From Isoetes taiwanensis (taxonomy: Eukaryota; Streptophyta; Lycopodiopsida; Isoetales; Isoetaceae): 64,000 bases of DNA. Positions 56,948 through 64,000 of this stretch are shown here, in pieces. The notes under the pieces are model-generated. The model was not told the DNA's origin. It searched no databases and worked only from the letters and a program-made list of their open reading frames with translations. The position numbers were made by a program, and so were the translations under genes. The stretch spans positions 434,001 through 498,000 of the forward strand of contig JAJEKV010000225.1 of assembly GCA_021234155.1 (NCBI GenBank), written 5' to 3'. Each line of letters opens with the position of its first letter. Position 1 is the first letter of the stretch.

Positions 56948-56955
56948 ATTTATAG
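56948..56955 (-). promoter_or_regulatory. TATA box of the Gly/Ser-rich gene
   Basis: CTATAAAT on the minus strand, about 80 bp before the chosen ATG, predicting a 5' leader of roughly 50 nt. Confidence 0.65.
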
Positions 56956-57382
56956 GAATTGGGCTCCTTCGCCTCGAAGATTCTTTGGGTCTTCTGCAGT
57001 GTGGCAGAATTGGTAGGTGGATTGGCGTGCATGGAGTCCATAACGCCCTACGTTATCAGAGTTTGCATGGATTAAATTTAGGTTTTGTCAACCTTCGCAT
57101 GTGTCTGCATTCAAGTAGCTTTGGAGTTTTTCGTCCCTTTGCATTCATTCGCATTTAGCCGACCGTTTTCTTCACCTCTATGTGTATCTCATGACACGTA
57201 GAGTGTATTTCCCTGCCACGTTGTTGCTTTCCAACTCTGAAATAAGTCAACACAATCTCTAGATTCCACTCTCCAATCAATCAAGACTTTGTGAATCTCC
57301 AATCAAGACTTGAAGTCCAATTACAAGACTTGGATGATGTAAAAGGCACTATGGATTGGCAAAATCTATAAACATGTATAAT

Positions 57383-57564
57383 ACGTAAAGTTCAGGGGGA
57401 AGATATTTCGCCATATTTCAGGCCTAGATTACAACAGATAATCGCTTCCTCTCCTCCGATGTTGGCTTCATCTCCTCCGATGCTGGCTGATAACGGAGTA
57501 ATCAACTTTTTGTGGCTACGATGGCGCCACGTGGCAAGAAATATCTTCCCCCTGAACTTTACGT
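57383..57564. repeat. Hairpin MITE with 26-bp perfect inverted repeats
   Basis: ACGTAAAGTTCAGGGGGAAG (with ATATTT) at 57383-57408 is inverted exactly at 57539-57564. The interior has a duplicated CTCCTCCGATG(T/C)TGGCT. It lies upstream of the Gly/Ser-rich gene promoter. Confidence 0.85.
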
Positions 57565-57662
57565 GAGGAAATGTTCGCCCGCAGGCCCTTACGCGGGGTG
57601 CGGACCAGGCGAGCCCGGCAGGTCCTTACCCCGCGTAAGGACCTACGGGCGAACATTACCTC
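57565..57662. repeat. Second hairpin element, abutting the first
   Basis: GAGGAAATGTTCGCCCGCAG is inverted at 57643-57662 (imperfect). Inside it, GGTCCTTAC / GTAAGGACC forms another stem with a CCCGC loop. It is GC-rich, in contrast to the surroundings, and directly abuts the previous hairpin. Confidence 0.8.
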
Positions 57663-57867
57663 TACCATAATATGCTTGTTTTTATTCTTCAATTCGCTTT
57701 CCAATTAGAGCCACGTCTTTATAGGATAAAAAAAGGGCAAATTTAAATTTCAGAACAGAAAAAAAAAAGAATGGGTATGTCGACAAATGTCTAAAATTCT
57801 TGCCAAGAAAAAATTCTGTGTTTCAAATCTTAGAAGGTCATATTGTTTGCTTTGGAAAAGAACTATC

Positions 57868-58135
57868 GCTACAAGAAAAGGGTACGTATAGTGTCTAAAA
57901 TAACGTCAAAATTTTTGACACGAGCCGAACCTATCAAACCCGAATTATTGTCACAACCTTGACGCTATACTTGTCGTGATCGTTTGTCACAAATACACCA
58001 CAATACGTCAGCAGTTGTGTCAAGTTTGTGGCTTCTGTCATAATATTGATGCAAAGTCAAATTCCAGCTACATGGTAATCTAGAAAATGTCAAACTTGTG
58101 ACAATATTTTAACAACAATTGTGATAAATAAACAA
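57868..58135. repeat. Possible CACTA-type transposon end
   Basis: CGCTACAAGAAAAGGG resembles the En/Spm terminus CACTACAAGAAAA with one base change. The following 250 bp has repeated TGTCACAA / TTGTGACAA motifs in both orientations, as subterminal repeats do. No other end or transposase was found. Confidence 0.35.
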
Positions 58136-59680
58136 AATCCATAGGTATCATGTGTTTTTTTTTTTTTTTTTTTTTTGAATTAGGAGCTATTGTTAATAGG
58201 GCCATGCTTTCTGCAGATAGCGTCGTGTGCTGGTGCGATGAATCTCTGTATTTGAAGTGTTGTGAGCATATTGTTTTGGATATGGTGGGGATAGTCTCCC
58301 TCTCCTTCAATAAAGTGTACTTGTGAGACACATGCACGAGAGCAACCATACATAGTATGCCACCAGTTATTACATGCATTTATATGGGATGTAATACGAA
58401 ATCCATCATTTCCACCATGGTCTTCTGCGATCTACCCTTAATTTGTTGCAACTTCTCCTTATGGGGTTTATGTGCAAAGGATGCATGTGAGGTGTCGAAT
58501 TATGTTTTTCAAGTATTGATCTCTATAAACACTAGAATACCATATATCCTCTTCTCATTTATAAGGAATAGCCTATGTGGCTTATCGATCAGTTCTAATG
58601 CAGATAAGATCCATTGTGATGTCCCCAATTGTCCGTTCCTAAGCATTCAAAGCAAAATTTCACTTATTTTCTTCCACCTTAATGGTAAGATTTGGTTGTT
58701 CATGCAATTGCATTGATCAAAGGGCTCAAGGAATAATAAATTTGGTTTCTTGCGGCTCACAAAAAGATGATTGCATAACCAAAGATTTAGCTGTGTGAAG
58801 GTGCAATTTTTGGGCTATATGAGCATCAACCTATCAAAAATCCATTTGTTGTGAATAATGGAATTAAAGGAGGAATGCACAACCATAACTCATATGCCAT
58901 TGAAGCATTCATTCTGTATTTCATGTTCACCCCTTCACTGTTGCAATGCCTCAATCAGTGTTTCTAGACCTCCCATGTCTTTTGTATCTAATTTTTGCAT
59001 TGACAACATGATTACTTCGAAGCAAGGGGCCAAAAGGACATCACTTTAAACATGCACGTGGTATTGAGTGCCTCGTCATTACCTAGCGATGATGACGATG
59101 ATGGCGAAGACTCTCACTCTCTTGATACTGGAATTGAAAACCAAACTAATGAGATTGACCTCTCCTACAATGTACAATTCAGGAAATTATCCAAATTTGA
59201 GGTATGTAGTTAGTGTGCTTCTACTTAAATTTATTATTCCCTTTCCCTTTAAAAACTTGTAGATTTAAGTCTGAATACTCCTTGTATACCCAGGAGACTT
59301 TTGTTGTTTGATCTTAGAGATATTCTATTTTTTTAGGAAATGGTTCTTAAAGGGAAATTATAGACAGTTTCAGTTCCAAGGCCATTGTTTTAGTTTTTAT
59401 TCCTAATGAACAAATTTGGTCCCAAGGCCTTTGTTTAGATGACGACTATAATGAACATAGATGACCATAAATTACTTTCCAGGCATGTCAAATAATGCAT
59501 CTGATTATGCTGGTAGCAACAATGGATTTGAACCTATTAGAGAATTGCTCATATCAAGATTTGGAACCTTCTAGAGCCCGGTTGCATGTCCATTACAAAG
59601 TGATTTTTTGCTGTCACACATTTCTCTTTTAGTTCTTCCATCACTTGTTTCATTGTAGGTCTTGTTTTATAGCACTTGTT
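58136..59680. other. Unassigned stretch with a poly-T tract
   Basis: T(22) at 58153-58175 could mark the poly(A) tail of a minus-strand retroposon, but no LINE or gene protein is recognised upstream. Several plus- and minus-strand frames of about 100 residues lack known motifs. Confidence 0.4.
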
Positions 59681-59683
59681 TCA

Positions 59684-59870
59684 TTACACTGTCTTCATTA
59701 CGCTATAAACATCACTCTTATCAGTCACTTTATAAATCTCATGGTATTTAGAATCTATGGAGCCAGGAGTACCCCTTGCTAAAATTGAAACATGTGTAGC
59801 ATTAGCAGAAATAAGACTGATAGGCCATGAAAGATTTACAATATTATTTTTGTCAGCAACCGTGAATGAT
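59684..59870 (-). pseudogene. Receptor-like kinase fragment (activation loop)
   Basis: Minus-strand THVSILARGTPGSIDSKYHE followed by IYKVTDKSDVYS matches the activation loop, APE-equivalent region and following helix of plant wall-associated/LRK10-type receptor kinases (usual form ARGTPGYIDPEYY...TDKSDVYSFG). Only about 60 residues are kinase-like. The upstream part of the frame (to 60028) merges into foldback copy 2. It is probably a host gene piece captured by a transposon. Confidence 0.65.
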
Positions 59871-59979
59871 TTATGCATTATTTTTGTGAACAGATACACT
59901 GGTAGAAAGGAATAGCTCCATTTCTTAGCCCATCCATAAAACGTTGTGCCAATTTGTGGTCTTATTTTATTGTTCGCAT

Positions 59980-60322
59980 GTGTGAATATATTGTACTGAG
60001 GACTCCCAAAATAGTATAATACATGCATGAAATCAACAGAATTGAGTACATTGCCTCAAACCTTATAGTATCTCGCAACTCTCATTGTACAGTATAAAAA
60101 ATGTTGTATAAGCATACCCCACAAACGAGGATCGCTATCTACGGTTCAAATCAAAGAATAAGTCGTGAATATGCCTATCCAACAGCTCTCGCTGCCCTGA
60201 GTTACCCCCCGCGTGAATATACACCAAAACCAAAGGGGGTTTTAGGGGGAATTTAATTTAAAGTGTAGGATGTAATGGTTTGTGTTAATTAACAAATGTT
60301 TTGGCCCCTTCGGGGCCTTGGG
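59980..60322. mobile_element. Foldback/MITE-like element, copy 2 (one arm)
   Basis: The centre (ACCTTATAGTAT, GCATACCCCACAAACGAGGA, GACAGCTCTCG-like) and right arm (CCAAAACCAAAGGGGGTTTT) match copies 1 and 3. It ends in a GGCCCCTTCGGGGCC hairpin (60305-60319). The left arm is absent and is replaced by the kinase-like sequence. Confidence 0.6.
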
Positions 60323-60329
60323 GATAGTG

Positions 60330-60560
60330 TAGAGACAGATGAAGAAAGTTGATGTATCCAACCAACCATAATGACAGCACATCAATAGGGTCTTCGCCAT
60401 GTGCAGGTGGTGGTTGCGCTGATGGTGGTGGGACTAATTGAACTTGATCTTCATTTATAGGGTTTACTGGTACAGTAATAATGTTTGGATCAACAACATG
60501 TTGACTTTCGGTGTCGGAGGAATGTCATGTGGAATTGATGGATTGGGAGATTCTATAGTC
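60330..60560 (-). pseudogene. Decayed repeat-borne coding block, copy 2
   Basis: The minus strand gives PSIPHD, VPVNPINEDQVQLVPPPSAQ and HGEDPIDVLSLWLVGYIN, matching the block at 80-310. As there, a GGGCCC-type hairpin lies immediately downstream, so block and hairpin are parts of one larger element. Not recognised. Confidence 0.55.
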
Positions 60561-60599
60561 TGCATTAACATAAAGGAAAGAAATTGGTTAGATTGATAT

Positions 60600-61490
60600 T
60601 AATTTAGAAAATAGAACTTTAATAGCGAAATAAAATTGAATCAAATAAAAGCTTTTGACACGATGCTCTACAATAATGTTTTATTTACAAGGCTTTAGTA
60701 GTGAAATAAAATTGAATCAAATAAAAGCTTTTGACATTGATATATGCTCTACAATAATGTTCTATTCACAAACATTGCATGAATATCAACGTCACTCTGC
60801 AGTAACAATTGGTGAGGTTCATAAAGAACCAGTGACACTTTCTCACGGGTTGCCTGGCTTTGGTTTAACAGGTGAAGAGAATCAGCCAATTTGGTGATGT
60901 GGAGTAGGTTTCCTGTAACGGTCGGTGAAGCGAGATCAAAGGTAAAGATTTTGAATTAAGCTTGCTCTGATAGCATTCCACATATTGTTACTTCAGCTAC
61001 AACTATTTCTCTTTCACAATGAAACCATTGTTTATCAATCCATATGATTTTGGATGCTCCATCTCTAGCTTAAAGGTAATGCATGAGATTAAAGTTCCAA
61101 ACTACAATATAAATGCATTCTTGTGGCCACTGTTTGACTGATCTGCGTGACTCGAAAAAGGGCATGGAATAATCCTCCTGTTGTGTGCGCAAAAATCCGT
61201 TTGTTGATTGAAGCTAAAGGCTGGCTGCTATAAACAATCCGGCAGGCCAGGAATATCCAAGAGTTGGAAGCAAACAGAGGGCCTAAACTCTAAATTCTTT
61301 TTGAATCTGCAGCAAATCTTAAGACAGATTAAGGAAAGGAAACAAAAGTGGGTTTTGCAGCACTACATTGTAGAACCAAGAAACCAATACCTTGTAAAAA
61401 AAACATTATGCTAACTGAAGAAACATTAAAAAACAAATACCTTTGTAAGCATCTCGTGGTAGCAAAACTCCACTCCGGCAACAAGAATCC
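60600..61490. other. AT-rich spacer with a short direct repeat
   Basis: GTGAAATAAAATTGAATCAA-type segments at 60626 and 60699, each followed by ATAAAAGCTTTTGACA, form a diverged duplication with period about 75. No gene seen. Confidence 0.5.
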
Positions 61491-61499
61491 AAGAGGGCA

Positions 61500-61665
61500 A
61501 GTGCACATGCACATGCACACATGCACACACATGCACACATGCACATGCACTTGCACTTGCACATGCACAGTACACACGCACATGCATGTGCACATGCACA
61601 CACATGCACGTGCACATGCACATGCATACACATGCGCAGTGTTCATGCACAAACACATGCAGAGA
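61500..61665. repeat. CACATG/TGCACA microsatellite
   Basis: Imperfect (CACATG)n over about 150 bp. It explains several spurious His/Thr- or Cys/Met-rich frames on both strands. Alternating purine-pyrimidine throughout. Confidence 0.9.
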
Positions 61666-61842
61666 AAGACAACAACCCTCGGATTGTTCCAACCAACGAA
61701 AATCAACAGCCCATAAAGTGTGCACTCTAGAAATACTATTTAGTACACCTCAACGAATACGACAACGAAATCATAGAAAAACCATGTGAAAAAACGTATA
61801 AAAATCTAAAAGTAACCCCCTGTTATTGTGCTAGATATTCAC

Positions 61843-62297
61843 AATATGACAACCAATACACAATTACTATTAGCATTAATTAACGTAAACCATTGCATTC
61901 AACACATTTAAATTAAATCCCCCTTAAAACCCCCTTTGGTTTGGGTGCATATTCACATGAGGGGTTACGCAGGGCAGCGAGAGCCCCTAATACACGTACA
62001 AAATTAACACCATTAAGTATATTCCCTCAAATCTTATAGTATTTTGCAAATCTTGATATACAACATACAAAAACTTGTACAGGCATACCCCACAAACGAG
62101 GATCGTTATGTACGGTCCAGATCAAGGAACAAAGGGCAAATATGCCCATCTGACAGCTCTCGATGCCTGGAGTAACCCCTCGTGTGAATATGCACCCAAA
62201 CCAAAGGGGGTTTTAAGGGGGATTTAATTTAAATATGTTGAATGCAATGGTTTACGTTAATTAATGCTAATAGCAATTGTGTATTGGTTGTTATATT
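61843..62297. mobile_element. Foldback/MITE-like element, copy 3 (complete)
   Basis: Arms of about 125-130 bp: AATATGACAACCAATACACA... on the left and the near-perfect inverse ...TGTGTATTGGTTGTTATATT on the right. Both arms include CCCCCTTTGGTTTGGGTGCA. The 205-bp centre matches copies 1 and 2. The hairpin GGGCCCTTCGGGCCC follows at 62311-62325. Confidence 0.8.
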
Positions 62298-62310
62298 AAA
62301 AAAAAAATTT

Positions 62311-62325
62311 GGGCCCTTCGGGCCC
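62311..62325. other. GGGCCC hairpin of the foldback family
   Basis: GGGCCCTTCGGGCCC, then TAAC. The same hairpin flanks copy 1 (604-618) and, altered, copy 2 (60305-60319). Confidence 0.7.
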
Positions 62326-62564
62326 TAACAACCTTAAAAAACCTTAAAGACCTTAGGGAATTGATATACCGAATCGGGGTTTAGTTTGAAGAAGAAGATG
62401 GAGTTTATTAAAATATAAGGGTAGCAAGAAATGTGCATATGCAATTTAACCTTGAGCTATATGTGTCTTTGAGGCAATCTCAGTAACACATTTTAGGGGA
62501 TTTAAACCCATTACATATCTTAATTAAAAAGTTTTGCCTTCGAATGTCCCCGGCATTGAATAAC

Positions 62565-63300
62565 GTGAACAATGTTCCACTTCTATTATCCACAGAGTTG
62601 GAAAACAATGTTAAATTGGCATCTAGAATGAGCGTGAAGAATGTTCCACTTCTACTATCCACCGAGTTGGAAAACAAAGTTGGAAAACAATGGCTTGAGT
62701 TGGAAAACAAAGTTGGAAAACAATGGCTTGTAGCAGGAAGCATGACCACTACAGTTGTGTACAAGAAAACAAAATGCGCCTCTACCTGAGCATATGAGAA
62801 AAGTGCAGAGCATCTCAGATATACAAGCAATGTGTATGCAATCTCTTAGTTTCTGAATGGCAAACAAATAGAAGCAAAGCCACAAAAAACTATGAGGATA
62901 TTTGCGCAAAAGGATGTACACAACTTGTCCTATTGCAAGTGAACCAAAAATAATAACAAGAAACAAAGCAAAATAAAGGAGAAACTATGGAGCAGATGGA
63001 GTAGTTTTAAACCAAAAATAATAACAAGAAACAAAGCAAAATAAAGGAGAAACTATGGAGCAGATGGAGTAGTTTTAACGCCATTTTTTATATTTGGTCT
63101 GAAAACCCACACAAATATCATAATGGACAATGCATTCTGGAATAGAGGAGATGTAGATAACAATCTTAGTTTGTCAAATCTGGCTTTAGGCCAGCAATAG
63201 TTAACTAGAAGGACAAACATAGTTAGAGCTCAAATCAGAGTGGAACATGAAAACCACATAGTTAGAGCTCAAATCAGAGTGAAACATGAAAAACACAGAA
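62565..63300. repeat. Cluster of short tandem duplications
   Basis: AATGTTCCACTTCTA(T/C)TATCC repeats at 62571 and 62640, and AGTTGGAAAACAAAGTTGGA at 62664 and 62698. A perfect 68-bp duplication is at 62942-63009 / 63010-63077, and a 40-bp one (ATAGTTAGAGCTCAAATCAG) at 63219 and 63259. Confidence 0.85.
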
Positions 63301-63304
63301 TAAT

Positions 63305-63892
63305 TTGATCAACGTCTTCCTATCTTGCCCGGATGAACGTCTTCCTCTGCTGCCGATTATGGGAAACCCTGCAGTGAATATGACAGTGATCATCTACTCT
63401 TTTCCTTCCATACCTACAATGCAATGGCTGGACGTTTGCATGCCCGACCTCTACATATGCCCCTGCTTCTTTGGAGAAGGGCGGTACAAAACCCACCCGG
63501 TTGAAGATGAGAATGAAAATGAGAATGGCGACCCTTGGCCTTTGCAACCCGGTGAAACATCTCAAGGGTCTTTGTGGGAGGAGGAACCAAAGATGGATGT
63601 GCAAGTAAATGCGAGTGTAAAACAACTCGGAAAAATGAAGCGAGAACACAAGATGCATCTACGATCTTTTGAGAAAGCCGCACAAGAGGCGAGGCCAAGG
63701 AGAAAACAAGTAAATTTAAAAGCGAAAATGCATAAAGGCAAGAGAGCCATGTTTCGCGGAGAGACCCGATCCTCAAATTTGATGAAGTTCGTCGTGCTTC
63801 TCACCTTGCTCCCCTCGGTCGTGCGGCTCTTGCGAGGCAATGAAGACCTCGAAAAGGAAATATGCGAGGGCCTTATCCATGGTCTGTTTTGA
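63305..63892 (+). CDS. Unassigned 195-residue ORF
   Basis: An open frame from ATG (or a downstream Met) to TGA at 63892. Composition changes along it: a hydrophobic N-terminal third, an acidic stretch (VEDENENENGDPW), a Lys/Arg-rich middle (KMKREHKMHLRSFEKAAQEA, RPRRKQVNLKAKMHKGKR) and a hydrophobic segment LMKFVVLLTLLPSVVRLL near the end. It could be an exon of a gene running off the window or another transposon remnant. The usual start context is not informative. No family recognised; antisense frames over the same bases are weaker. Confidence 0.4.
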   Translation: MINVFLSCPDERLPLLPIMGNPAVNMTVIIYSFPSIPTMQWLDVCMPDLYICPCFFGEGRYKTHPVEDENENENGDPWPLQPGETSQGSLWEEEPKMDVQVNASVKQLGKMKREHKMHLRSFEKAAQEARPRRKQVNLKAKMHKGKRAMFRGETRSSNLMKFVVLLTLLPSVVRLLRGNEDLEKEICEGLIHGLF

Positions 63893-64000
63893 ACCGATTC
63901 GATCTTCACAAACCTAGCAAATAAAACCGATTCGACCTTGAAATTTCCATGCTTTCGTCCGATGATGCTTACTCTCGCCCGGATCCGCTAAAAAGTTTGT

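Noticed and set aside
58153-58175. Poly-T tract as proof of a LINE insertion
   Set aside because: No RT or endonuclease motif upstream on the minus strand and no clear target duplication.
59684-60028. A functional receptor kinase gene
   Set aside because: Only the activation-loop part is recognisable; the ATP-binding and catalytic loops are absent and flanking sequence is repeat.
61329-61730. Several Cys/His/Met-rich frames of 70-125 residues
   Set aside because: They translate the CACATG microsatellite in different frames; no other coding evidence.

Overview
The window is repeat-dense, AT-rich nuclear DNA of a land plant. Supporting signs are spliced transposon genes with GT..AG introns, Helitron and Ty3/gypsy elements of plant type, DUF8039/DUF7869-like coding regions, a wall-associated-kinase-like fragment and one secreted Gly/Ser-rich wall-type protein gene. 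I cannot name the species; a large-genome non-seed plant is a guess. No bacterial features, rRNA, tRNA or CRISPR arrays are visible.

Layout. 1-2.7 kb: a decayed coding block, a foldback element and the 3' end of a Helitron with a PIF1 helicase remnant. 2747-10780: TIR transposon A (TSD TAGT), with a decayed DDE-like transposase and an opposing coiled-coil/RING gene. 10.8-11.4 kb: SINE-like units and a second Helitron-type 3' end. 11389-16497: TIR transposon C1. 17277-24231: TIR transposon B (perfect TSD CAAG), a relative of A with a nearly intact spliced transposase, an FCP1-like phosphatase gene and a coiled-coil/RING gene. 25.5-26.9 kb: a tandem duplication. Its second copy is split by C2 (26872-51065), a 24-kb inverted relative of C1. 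C2 carries the transposase, an FCP1-like gene, a small basic-protein gene, a hairpin repeat array, a family of 16-24 bp palindromes and an unknown multi-exon gene. That gene is interrupted by a complete 12-kb Ty3/gypsy element (33792-45803, TSD AGAGC). 51-64 kb: mostly quiet intergenic DNA with foldback elements, the Gly/Ser-rich protein gene (55976-56869, minus), a kinase fragment, two more copies of the foldback family, a CACATG microsatellite, short tandem duplications and an unassigned ORF at the end.

Main message. Two TIR transposons of different families (B and C) each carry a gene for an FCP1/NIF-type HAD phosphatase-like protein, antisense to the transposase. The related A/B pair also carries a second protein with a coiled coil and a RING-like zinc finger. 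C1 looks like an internal-deletion derivative of a C2-like element. C elements are dotted with a palindrome built on TCGACTCGCGAGTCGA and contain hairpins with paired compensatory changes. These cargo-bearing transposons are the best candidates for an undescribed system. Many frame breaks, above all in C2 and the gypsy element, may be long-read consensus errors, because the two LTRs differ mainly by homopolymer and short indels.
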